Assembly: GCA_037501455.1 (NCBI GenBank)
Contig: CM074865.1
Location: forward strand, 52,656,501-52,720,500
DNA length: 64,000 bases
DNA from: Lantana camara
Lineage: Eukaryota; Streptophyta; Magnoliopsida; Lamiales; Verbenaceae
Direction of reading: 5' to 3'
The number at the start of each line of letters is the position of its first letter. Within the stretch, counting starts at the first letter, position 1. The translations under genes and the position numbers were made by a program. Shown piece after piece: positions 1 to 9,072 of the stretch. The notes beneath the pieces were generated by a model. It was not told the DNA's origin. It did not search any database and saw only the letters and a list, made by a program, of their open reading frames with translations.

Positions 1-150
1 AGTTCCCGAGCTTAAGTTACGAGAAAATGACTCAAGAGTGGCCAAATTGCAAATTGGCCCAAAAGTTTGAAATAAAATTCAATTGAGTCCAAACGAATTA
101 AAACAAGTCCAAAACAAGTTTAAAACATACAATTAAGTCCAAGAATCATA
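1..150 (-). mobile_element. Ty3/gypsy LTR remnant (5' part, antisense)
   Basis: The opening bases (cccgagcttaagttac, then repeated 'aattgagtcc' and 'aaaacaagtcc' phrases) resemble the stretch just inside the sense 5' end of the minus-strand LTRs near 20047-20460 and 43345-43460 (cagagctcaagat, then 'aattaagtcc' phrases). I read it as the tail of an LTR entering from the left and truncated near 150. The right boundary is uncertain because no TGTTACA end is present. Confidence 0.4.
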
Positions 151-1011
151 TAATTAAAAAACAAGGAACAGTTAAAAAATCCACACTAAATCAACATTTC
201 TATTCTTTCAATTCTACATTGCAGGTTTGGGGGCTAAATGGATATGCTTTGAACATCTTCTTTTGCTCAAAATCTGAATCCATCAACCCTAAATGGAAAA
301 AAAACTTGTGCAATTTTCAACTTAAATTGGTCTCTCAATCATTATTCTCTACGCTAGTACTGTATGTATTTCTTGAAATTATTTTGATGATAGAGTAGTT
401 TATTACATGCTTCTCTCCACTAGGTTGATCCAGTCAAATTGATTTTTAAGGAAGAAAGAAAGTACTCATCCGAAAAATGAACTTCAAAGACTTGTTTGAA
501 AAGATTTTACTCATTATTACTTTACAAATCAGAATTGGATATATGATCCTTTTATGCTGAGATTTGAAGCTAGGTTCAAAGTTCTGGTAAATCAATTAAT
601 GAATAGCAACATTCGATTGAAACTACTCAAATTTAAGCAGAGCTGGATTCAGTTTGATTCGAACAACATTGGTTAAACTTTGCTACTTAGGTAAATAAAC
701 AAATTCGCAAATTGCATAAGTAGTTTAAATCAAACTTAATTACAAACTTGATCCATCTTACGAGACGAGTTAAACCGGACACATATTGTGTAAAGGACTC
801 GACAAATTTACATCCAAATTCACTCCATAATCAGTAACCATGACTCAATTTGAACATTTCATATCAATAAACAACCAAACATACAAAATAAAGCAAATTC
901 AATTCATGAAAGACAGGAACTCCAACCCCTTCCTATATGCAGATACAGAAATATCATATTATCAATGCTCATATTTTTCCATCTCTTTTCATTTCAACAC
1001 CCAAATACGCC
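151..1011. other. AT-rich DNA with no recognised gene
   Basis: I see no open frame of note, no LTR boundary and no terminal repeat here. It may be genuine non-transposon intergenic DNA lying upstream of the short signal-peptide ORF at 1012. A 'tttgcag'-like acceptor motif near 220 is too weak to call an exon. Confidence 0.4.
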
Positions 1012-1137
1012 ATGTTTGTCATCCTTCACCTATTCTTATGTCTTCTTCCCTTAGTTACAGCCACCAATCCCAATCCCAACTACCAAAACTGCACTCCTCT
1101 TAATGAAACTCCTAAATTCATAGCCCTCACAATCTAA
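1012..1137 (+). pseudogene. possible first-exon remnant of a secreted/receptor-like protein
   Basis: A 41-residue ORF starts with a clear signal-peptide-like segment: Met, a hydrophobic core (FVILHLFLCLLPLV), then small residues TAT. It is followed by NPNPNYQNCTPLN. A signal peptide followed by a 'Y..C.P' stretch is how the cysteine-rich GUB_WAK ectodomain of plant LRK10-like/WAK-like receptor kinases begins. The frame then stops (TAA at 1135), and LTR B sequence starts about 140 bases later, so nothing downstream of the putative first exon survives. It was chosen over the longer overlapping frame at 937 because the hydrophobic segment starts exactly at this Met. The family assignment is a guess from about 30 residues; it could be a chance ORF. 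Confidence 0.3.
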
Positions 1138-1274
1138 AAACACAACACACTAAAGAAAGCCATAAATTCATCTGTTTCAAACCCATTCCTATTGCCCGCA
1201 CGTCTGACACCCAAACCACCAAAATAGTTTCTTCATATAAGCCCTCAATCATGCTCAAAGAGGCATTTTGAGGA

Positions 1275-2250
1275 ATGGAAACTCCGCACACGCACCAAGC
1301 CACAGCGAACGGGTGGCAAACAAAAACACACACTAGCTAGGCGGTCTAGACCCTAATACAGAGCGCGCATAAAATCAAAATCAAATGCGGAAGCACCAGG
1401 AACAACATATACAATCATATATGCTCGAATCAATACAAATTGTACATATCATGCCCATCCAAGGCCAAATAAATCATACTAGGTTCTAAGTTCAAATTCT
1501 AAATCATAACTTATATAAATTTCATACATATTTTAAACATAAAACCAACGCGAAACGCAAAGATGCAAAGACCGACCGACCAACTCGAACAAAACTAAAC
1601 AAAGGACCGCCGCCTAGCACGCACCAACCTGCACCAGCAAACTCAACAAAATAGAAGGGGAAAAAGAAGACAATGAGGAGGGGTCAGCCCTAGAGACTGG
1701 CGAGGGGGCTAATGCATTCACACATACGTATACATAGAGCATAGCATATTCCAAATTAGAGGATTCATGAACCGGGCCGTGGTTTTTGCAATCCAAAACA
1801 TTTTCTCACGTGATACGAAATATAGGGAATAAAAGAGTTAAGGCCGAAGGCCAAAATCTACCAAATTTTATTAATTATGAATCCAATCCCGTTTCACAAA
1901 CCATTTTCAGAATTACACACACGACTCGGCGAGCACGAGCCTCAGACCACCCTAACTCCATTCGTAAATCAAAGATCTAAATCAAAACAAAACATAATTC
2001 AGAATCAAAGAAACATACCTCTCCTCCGGTTGATGGCAGGATGGCGCACCCTGACCATCGGACGCACAGTATAGGTCGTGAGTTTCATGACGGTCACGCC
2101 CAAGGACTCTTTCCCCCACCAAGCCTCCTAGTGGGTGCAGGGTTGATCCTTAAGTTGAAGACCGTACTAGGGACTACCCGACGGCCAACACCGTCTTGGG
2201 TCTCCTTCGTACGAATCTCCGGAGCCCATCTAAATGATAAAAAATATGAT
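1275..2250 (-). mobile_element. Left LTR of gypsy element B, first part (truncated start)
   Basis: From about 1275 the sequence (ggaaactccgcacacgcacc, then gcggtctagaccc) runs parallel to the right LTR of B at 16770-16895 and 23535-24360. Both pass through the conserved block with cctcctagtggg and the 'ggcccatctaaatga' phrase. The TGTAGCACCC terminus and about 75 bases next to it are missing, so this LTR is truncated at its sense 3' end. At about 2233-2255 it switches abruptly into LTR A sequence; the B LTR resumes at about 12531. Sense is the minus strand. Confidence 0.75.
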
Positions 2251-2734
2251 GCCCCGACGCTCCAAGGCTCCTTACCCACATCCCGATGATCATGCACAGG
2301 AGTAATACTCGACGCTCCGAGGCTCCTTACCCATAATCACCGGCCCTACACACACACACAACAGCACCACACACGCACTCACACACACACACGACAACTC
2401 ACGCACACACACACGCACGCACTCGAAAACTCATGTACGCCACGTTCATAATCATAATCATATCATAGTTTACACATTCGAATCAAAACGAAACATATCA
2501 CAACGCACACACCCCACACACTCATTCACAAACATAACACGTACATTCATATATATCGTACTTACATATCTTATATCCAACATAACACAAAGTCATACAT
2601 ATTCATATTGCACACGTATCTACATATATACGTAAGGCTTATATTCGCATGCAAACATATAGGCACATATCAATAGGGTATAACTATAACCTAACCTCAC
2701 CTGGTACCAAACACAGCTGCACACAAAGCAAACG

Positions 2735-3480
2735 GTCCACCCCGGAACCTGCACGACCAAAAGTCACCACCCCGGGTGCACCTGAACAACACAACGAGGC
2801 GGACATTCTGTCCGAAGCCCGCCGGATCGCCGCCATTGTAGCTGCCGGAATAGTGGTCGGCCGCCACCGGAACGTGCCGGAAAAATCCCGAAAAATCACC
2901 CGTGCAAGGATTCGTCGTGCTCAATCAAATTCCTCGATCAATTTCCGTGATGAGCTTTACGAAAGCCCTAAGCTTTGTCGTCGGAAAAATCCTCGGAAAC
3001 CTCCGCCACCGCGAACCGCCGCTGCACCGCCGCGAACCGCCGCCAATCGGTTGAATCAGGAGTCGTGTGATCAAGGGCCACTAGTTCTCGTCGTTCTGAA
3101 CAACTTTCGTGAGGGGCCCGAGGCCAAAAGATGGCCGGAAAAGGCCCCCGTTGAGCTCTGAGGTTTCTGCCGCCGCACACCTCCCCGAAACCACCACCTT
3201 CGTCGGAAAAAGTCACCGGACCGCCACGTGGTTACGGTTCACCCGCGCGCCACCGCGGCTTCAGGTAGCGCGTACGCCGCCGTCGTGGTTCCGGAGGCCC
3301 TTCTCTCTGGGTGTATGGCACGTGTCGCCGGAGGGTCGCCGGAAGCGCCGCGGGAGGGCGGCGAAGTAGCGGCTCCGCCACCTCTCTCCAGCCGCGCCTG
3401 AAAATGGCCGATATCTCCGCCGTCGCTTGTCGGTTGGTCGAGTTCTTGGTACGGTTGTGACCGCGTCGTCGAGCTCGTCG
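2735..3480 (-). other. GC-rich island in LTR A (copies at 6635-7380 and 10536-11300)
   Basis: This stretch is strongly GC-rich, with many ccgcc/cgccg triplets, in an otherwise AT-rich landscape. It gives overlapping long frames on both strands (for example 3232-3660 minus and 2649-3161 plus). The frames differ between the three copies (the third has a 228-residue plus-strand frame instead), and no known domain can be read. It lies directly downstream, in the sense direction, of the putative LTR promoter and 5' splice site. It could be a captured host exon or a CpG-rich leader; I do not call a protein. Confidence 0.5.
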
Positions 3481-3540
3481 AAATGGACTAGTGGTTCGTC
3501 GAAATCCGTAGAGAAATGAGCGAGATTGAGTTGTGCGTGA

Positions 3541-3643
3541 AAACATACCTTGGGTGTGTGTGAGTGTCGTGAAACGCGGGGAGAGAGAGAGGGAGGCTGA
3601 AGCTTGAATTATCGCATGCAAAACGAGGATTCGGGTATTATAT
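3541..3643 (-). promoter_or_regulatory. Putative LTR A promoter, CT-rich leader and 5' splice site
   Basis: Reading the minus strand: a TATAATA box (3642-3636) sits between short inverted arms (ACGAGGA / TCCTCGT). About 40-60 bases further comes a CT-rich patch (CCTCCCTCTCTCTCTCCCC), then ACACCCAAG|GTATGT, a good plant 5' splice site at 3549/3548. The same arrangement recurs at 7442-7544 and in the third LTR near 11376-11475. This is inference from motifs; no transcript evidence is available. Confidence 0.45.
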
Positions 3644-3960
3644 CTCGGGTCCTCGTACATGAAAACAGTCGGAAGAATGGGTTAACGACTTGAGAATTGG
3701 GCAAACTTAGAGTCTACGGACTCGTCTCGATGCCCCGAACGCGTTGAAGGGGTCAAAATGGTCAAAAGCTCATTCAAACGATAAATGACCGAAAAACACC
3801 TAAAAAGAGAAAATTACAAAAAGGCCCCTAAACTCTTAAAGAGTTCAAAATAGGGCCACGAAAAATGTAAAATCACATAATTAAACACATTAAAAGGTTG
3901 AAACGTGGCGTACCTTATAAATCGGACGAGCGGGATGTTACAAACTCCCGTCTTTCAAAA

Positions 3961-3978
3961 GGACCTGTCCTCAGGTCC
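3961..3978 (-). other. Polypurine-tract-proximal hairpin
   Basis: GGACCTG and CAGGTCC arms around a 4-base loop lie about 18 bases from the LTR end, immediately on the internal side of the polypurine tract. Equivalent hairpins occur at 7862-7879, 15091-15107, 43737-43755 and 59540-59558. In the last two the stem is different (GAACCTGG / CCAGGTTC) but still fully paired. Confidence 0.6.
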
Positions 3979-4263
3979 TAAAGTCGGATCTTGAACGACG
4001 TTGAAACGAATTCCACTTCAAGCTTCCGCTGCGCAACTCTGATCTAGGCAAACTGCAATCTCTGCAGGATACTTCTCCCTTAACTGACATCAACTCCCTT
4101 CATGGTGACTCGTTGTCACTGAAGTTCCACTGAGCACTTGACCGTTGGTCACTTCAACTCATTCGATCACCACTAGGCCACCGCACCCGAAGCTCGGTAC
4201 TGTCACATCCTCGTTGCTTGCAGACTGTCGTCAGGCCACGCGTAACTAAACTACGACAAACAA

Positions 4264-4660
4264 GAGAGAATCCCATCTCTCAACAAGCAAGAGAGAGAAC
4301 CCCGTCTCTCGGCGCACAAGAGAGAAAACCCTGTTTCTCAAAACACAAAAGAGAGAGCCCCGTCTCTCAAGCACAGAACTGGGAGAACCCCGTCTCTCAA
4401 CCTAAGTCTGACAGATTCCACACCTCCCAGACAATCTAGTTTGAGAAAATCCGACATTTCTCAAACCCTAAATCCAAGGGAATCCAGCATCCCTCGAATA
4501 CCTAAGTACAAGAGAATCCAACATCTCTTGCACGAAACTTAGAAAGAATCCAACATCTTTCTGTCACGTAATATAGAGAGAATCCAGCATCTCTCTAACA
4601 CACAAGTAGGAAGAAACAACATCCCCCTAGCACATAAATAGAGAGAATCAAATCTCTCTC
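4264..4660 (-). repeat. Array of about 13 short hairpins with a fixed loop and variable stems
   Basis: Units of about 30 bp each form an inverted repeat around a constant core (AATCCARCAT or AACCCCGT on the plus strand). Arms differ between units yet remain complementary: GAGAG/CTCTC, TTTGAGAA/TTCTCAAA, AAGGG/CCCT, CAAGAG/CTCTTG, AGAAAG/CTTTCT, AGAGAG/CTCTCT. Spacers are short A/C-rich runs such as 'cacaagta'. Two or three units (for example near 4410 and 4608-4630) are degenerate. The array sits in the non-coding internal region of element A between the polypurine tract and the primer site. Copies are at 8165-8561 and, diverged, at 59847-60217. Confidence 0.8.
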
Positions 4661-5150
4661 ACTCAAGCACAAAGACAGAGGCAGAAATTACAACAATTAA
4701 CACGTAGCACAAATGGCAAATAAATCACATAATAACAAATGTAATTAAGTAAACGATGCATATATGCTCGTGCTATGTATGTTCAGTGTACCGTTCACCG
4801 TAATGTGGACAATCTTGAGCATAAAGTTGTGATGATGCCAAGGAAGCTGGTTAAGTTGTTGGTGAAGTAAGCCTGTAATTTAAAACACCAAAATTGGTGC
4901 ATGAGGGTTAGGAGTGCAAATGAAATGGAACAGTTAATTCACATAAGTGCATCAATTAAATGTAATAAAAGTACATTGCTAAAAATACAGTACAATTGTA
5001 GTCATAACGTACACATAGTCATATAATTCAACGCAATTCACAGCGAAGAAGCAAAATTTCGTGCAAAACGAACGCAATGCACACATATTCCTATGCCGTA
5101 CGACCTAGACTGACACGACACGACTCCAGAGCACCGGTTCTGAACCTGGT

Positions 5151-5163
5151 AGCTCTGATACCA
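5151..5163 (-). promoter_or_regulatory. Primer-binding site (initiator Met-tRNA type)
   Basis: The plus strand reads agctctgatacca, the complement of TGGTATCAGAGCT, which is the canonical plant primer site complementary to the 3' end of initiator Met-tRNA. It lies 8 bases from the LTR terminus at 5172 and fixes the element orientation as minus. An identical site is at 9052-9064. Confidence 0.9.
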
Positions 5164-5171
5164 CTTATAGA

Positions 5172-7843
5172 TGTAACACCCCGCACGTGAGGCGCCACAT
5201 CCCCCGCACTATGACCCGACACGTGTACGAAATGGAGAGTCCGCACACGCACCAAGTCACAGCGAACGGGTGACAAACGAAAACGCACACACTAGGTAAG
5301 CGGTACCTAACCCCGTACAAAAGAAAATATGCTAAGCATGACAGCGGAAGTAGTACGAAATGCCAACTTTCAAAAACTTTACATACATTAGAATCAAATA
5401 TACGGGTTCAACTAGTCCAGCAAACCTGTCCTAACCTGTCCCGAATAATTACACATCAAAACGGGTTCAACTAATCCGAGCACCTGTCCTAACCTGTCCC
5501 GAATTCCATACATTCAAATCATAAATGCAAACCTGCACAAACATATCTTATATAACAATTACAAATCATAAACCAGAGCCAGAACTTAACAAAGTTAAAC
5601 AGACAGACACAGACTCGACAGACCCGACACACAGCCGCCTAGCACGAACCCAACGACCTCTAGAGCAAAGCCTGCAAACTAAAAACATAAAAGGGGAGGG
5701 GTCAGTCAAAAGACTGAGCGAGGGGCTACACACACACGTATATACATATACAGAGCACAGCACATACCATAAAGGGGAGTTCGTGAACTAGGGCATGGTT
5801 TTTGCATTCTAAAACATTTCTCACGTGATACTAGATATAGGGGAGTAAAAGAGTTAGGCCAAAGGCCAAACCAACCAACTTTTATTACTCGAGAGTCCAC
5901 TCCCGTTTCACGAACTATTTCCTAACAAACTAACTTAACGAAAACAAACACTCCAAGCAAACATTCATACAAAATGGGAAAAATCTGCACAGGAGTAATA
6001 CTCGACGCTCCGAGGCTCCTTACCCACATCCCGATGATCATGCACAGGAGTAATACTCGACGCTCCGAGGCTCCTTACCCACATCACCGGGCCCCCAAGC
6101 AAAAACAGAGTCAAACCATCAAATCAGAGGGGAAATGTGCATAGGAGTAATACTCGACGCTCCGAAGCTCCTTACCCACATCCCGATGATCATGCACAGG
6201 AGTAATACTCGACGCTCCGAGGCTCCTTACCCATAATCAGCAGCCCTACACACACACACAACACCACCACACACGCACTCACACACACACCACCACCACT
6301 CACGCACACACACACGCACACACTCATAAACTCACGCACGCCACGTTCATAATCAGAATCATATCATAGTTTACACATTCGAATCAAAACGAAACATATC
6401 ACAACGCACACACCCCACACACTCATTCACAAACATAACACGTACATTCATACATACCATACTTACATATCTTATATCCAGCATGACACAAAGTCATACA
6501 TATTCGTATTGCACACGTATCTACATATATACGTAAGGCTTATATTCGCATGCAAACATATAGGCACATATCAATAGGGTATAACTATAACCTAACCTCA
6601 CCTGGTACCAAACACTGCTGCACACAAAGCAAACGGTCCACCCCGGAACCTGCACGACCAAAAGTCACCACCTCGGGTGCACCTGAACAACACAACGAGG
6701 CGGACATTCTGTCCGAAGCCCGCCGGATCGCCGCCACTGTAGCTGCCGGAATAGTGGCCGGCTGCCACCGGAACGTGTCGGAAAAATCCCGAAAAATCAC
6801 CCGTGCAAGGATTCGTCGTGCTCAATCAAATTCCTCGATCAATTTCCATGATGAGCTTTACGAAAGCCCCAAGCTTTGTCGCCGGAAAAATCCTCGGAAA
6901 CCTCCGCCACCGCGAACCGCCGCTGCACCGCCGCGAACCGCCGCCAATCGGTTGAATCAGGAGTCGTGTGATCAAGGGCCACTAGTTCTCGTCGTTCCGA
7001 ACAACTTTCGTGAGGGGCCCGAGGCCAAAAGATGGCCGGAAAAGGCCCCCGTTGAGCTCTGAGGTTTCTACCGCCGCACACCTCCCCGAAACCACCACCT
7101 TCGTCGGAAAAAGTCACCGGACCGCCACGTGGTTACGGTTCACCCGCGCGCCACCGCGGCTTCAGGTAGCGCGTACGCCGCCGTCGTGGTTCCGGAGGCC
7201 CTTCTCTCTGGGTGTATGGCACGTGTCGCCGGAGGGTCGCCGGAAGCGCCGCGGGAGGGCGGCGAAGTAGCGGCTCCGCCACCTCTCTCCAGCCGCGCCT
7301 GAAAATGGCCGATATCTCCGCCGTCGCTTGTCGGTTGGTCGAGTTCTTGGTACGGTTGTGACCGCGTCGTCCAGCTCGTCGAAATGGACTAGTGGCTCGT
7401 CGAAATCCGTAGAGAAATGAGCGAGATTGAGTTGTGCGTGAAAACATACCTTGGGTGTGTGTGAGTGTCGTGAAACGCGGGGAGAGAGAGAGGGAGGCTG
7501 AAGCTTGAATTATCGCACGCAAAACGACGATTCGGGTATTATATCTCGGGTCCTCGTACATGAAAACAGTCGGAAGAATGGGTTAACGACGTGAGAATTG
7601 GGCAAACTTAGAGTCTACGGACTCGTCTCGATGCCCCGAACGCGTTGAAGGGGTCAAAATGGTCAAAAGCTCATTCAAACGATAAATGACCGAAAAACAC
7701 CTAAAAAGAGAAAATTACAAAAAGGCCCCTAAACTCTTAAAGAGTTCAAAATAGGGCCACGAAAAATGTAAAATCACATAATTAAACACATTAAAAGGTT
7801 GAAACGTGGCGTACCTTATAAATCGGACGAGCGGGATGTTACA
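5172..7843 (-). mobile_element. LTR A, copy 2 (2,672 bp, complete)
   Basis: It runs from TGTAACACCCC to GGGATGTTACA on the plus strand (sense TGTAACATCCC...GGGGTGTTACA) and is flanked by a primer site on the left and a purine tract on the right. It therefore serves as LTR for both neighbouring internal regions. From left to right it holds the conserved 150-bp sense-3' end (caccaagtcacagcgaacgg, ctaggtaagcggt), the tandem CTCCGAGGCTCC repeats (about 5985-6240), a CA-rich tract (about 6246-6330), the GC-rich island (6635-7380) and the promoter-like region (7442-7544). Confidence 0.9.
5985..6240 (-). repeat. Tandem repeats of about 56-60 bp in LTR A
   Basis: Four copies of a unit 'cacaggagtaatactcgacg ... 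ctccttacccacatc' are seen, alternately followed by 'ccgatgatcatg' or by 'accgggccccc'. Matching arrays are at 9885-10143 and, truncated, at about 2255-2335. The array occupies the place where other LTRs of the group have the single conserved GGGCCC...CTCCTTACCC block, so it looks like a local amplification of part of that block. Confidence 0.75.
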
Positions 7844-9072
7844 AACTCCCCTCTTTCAAAAGGACCTGTCCTCAGGTCCTAAAGTCGGATCTTGAACGAC
7901 GTTGAAACGAATTCCACTTCAAGCTTCCGCTGCGCAACTCTGATCTAGGCGAACTGCAATCTCTGCAGGATACTTCTCCCTTAACTGACATCAACTCCCT
8001 TCATGGTGACTCGTTGTCACTGAAGTTCCACTGAGCACTTGACCGTTGGTCACTTCAACTCATTCGATCACCACTAGGCCACCGCACCCGAAGCTCGGTA
8101 CTGTCACATCCTCGTTGCTTGCAGACTGTCGTCAGGCCACGCGCAACTAAACTACGACAAACAAGAGAGAATCCCATCTCTCAACAAGCAAGAGAGAGAA
8201 CCCCGTCTCTCGGCGCACAAGAGAGAAAACCCCGTTTCTCAAAACACAAAAGAGAGAGCCCCGTCTCTCAAGCACAGAACTGGGAGAACCCCGTCTCTCA
8301 ACCTAAGTCTGACAGATTCCACACCTCCCAGACAATCTAGTTTGAGAAAATCCGACATTTCTCAAACCCTAAATCCAAGGGAATCCAGCATCCCTCGAAT
8401 ACCTAAGTACAAGAGAATCCAACATCTCTTGCACGAAACTTAGAAAGAATCCAACATCTTTCTGTCACGTAATATAGAGAGAATCCAGCATCTCTCTAAC
8501 ACACAAGTAGGAAGAAACAACATCCCCCTAACACATAAATAGAGAGAATCAAATCTCTCTCACTCAAGCACAAAGACAGAGGCAGAAATTACAACAATTA
8601 ACACGTAGCACAAATGGCAAATAAATCACATAATAACAAATGTAATTAAGTAAACGATGCATATATGCTCGTGCTATGTATGTTCAGTGTACCGTTCACC
8701 GTAATGTGGACAATCTTGAGCATAAAGTTGTGATGATGCCAAGGAAGCTGGTTAAGTTGTTGGTGAAGTAAGCCTGTAATTTAAAACACCAAAATTGGTG
8801 CATGAGGGTTAGGAGTGCAAATGAAATGGAACAGTTAATTCACATAAGTGCATCAATTAAATGTAATAAAAGTACATTGCTAAAAATACAGTACAATTGT
8901 AGTCATAACGTACACATAGTCATATAATTCAACGCAATTCACAGCGAAGAAGCAAAATTTCGTGCAAAACGAACGCAATGCACACATATTCCTATGCCGT
9001 ACGACCTAGACTGACACGACACGACTCCAGAGCACCGGTTCTGAACCTGGTAGCTCTGATACCACTTATAGA
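7844..9072 (-). mobile_element. Internal region of element A, copy 2
   Basis: A near-identical copy of 3943-5171. It holds the purine tract (gaaagaggggagttt on the minus strand), the hairpin next to it (7862-7879), the hairpin array (8165-8561) and the primer site (9052-9064). No coding capacity is visible. A second internal region between three LTRs indicates a tandem array created by unequal recombination between LTRs rather than by a simple insertion. Confidence 0.85.
8165..8561 (-). repeat. Hairpin array, copy 2
   Basis: Same organisation and almost the same sequence as 4264-4660. One visible change is unit 3, whose loop reads AACCCCGT here and AACCCTGT in copy 1. Confidence 0.8.

Larger units (their letters stand above)
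2251..3942 (-). mobile_element. LTR A, copy 1 (truncated on its left side)
   Basis: This matches LTR A copies 5172-7843 and 9073-11775 over their sense 5' two thirds and ends with the same gcgggatgttaca (sense start TGTAACATCCCGC). The left 1 kb, including the TGTAACACCCC terminus and the LTR end, is missing; the sequence joins LTR B near 2250. It contains the CTCCGAGGCTCC tandem repeat, a CA-rich tract (about 2340-2430), a GC-rich island (about 2735-3480) and a putative promoter (3541-3643). Confidence 0.8.
3943..5171 (-). mobile_element. Internal region of non-autonomous element A, copy 1 (no gag or pol)
   Basis: The region is only 1,229 bp long. In the sense (minus) direction it begins with the primer-binding site next to the LTR at 5172. 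It ends with a purine tract (gaaagacgggagttt, complement of 3943-3957) next to the LTR end at 3942. Between them are the hairpin array (4264-4660) and unassigned AT-rich DNA (4661-5100). No gag, protease, RT or integrase frame is present, so the element would have to be mobilised in trans by a relative. It is nearly identical to 7844-9072 (offset 3901). Confidence 0.85.

Noticed and set aside
2649..3161. 170-residue plus-strand ORF (and the similar one at 6550-7062) as a gene
   Set aside because: It is antisense to LTR A, has no recognisable domain, and is not maintained in the third LTR copy. GC-rich composition explains the long open frames.
3232..3660. 142-residue minus-strand ORF (also 7133-7561; 151 residues at 11038-11493) as a gene
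   Set aside because: It spans the putative TATA box, leader and splice site, and its translation is Arg/Pro/Ser-rich low complexity. The C-terminal frame changes in copy 3. Kept only as part of the GC-rich island.
4264..4660. CRISPR-like array of short palindromic repeats
   Set aside because: The sequence is eukaryotic retroelement DNA, the stems vary while the loop is constant, there are no unique equal-length spacers and no cas genes. It recurs inside retroelements with primer site and purine tract.
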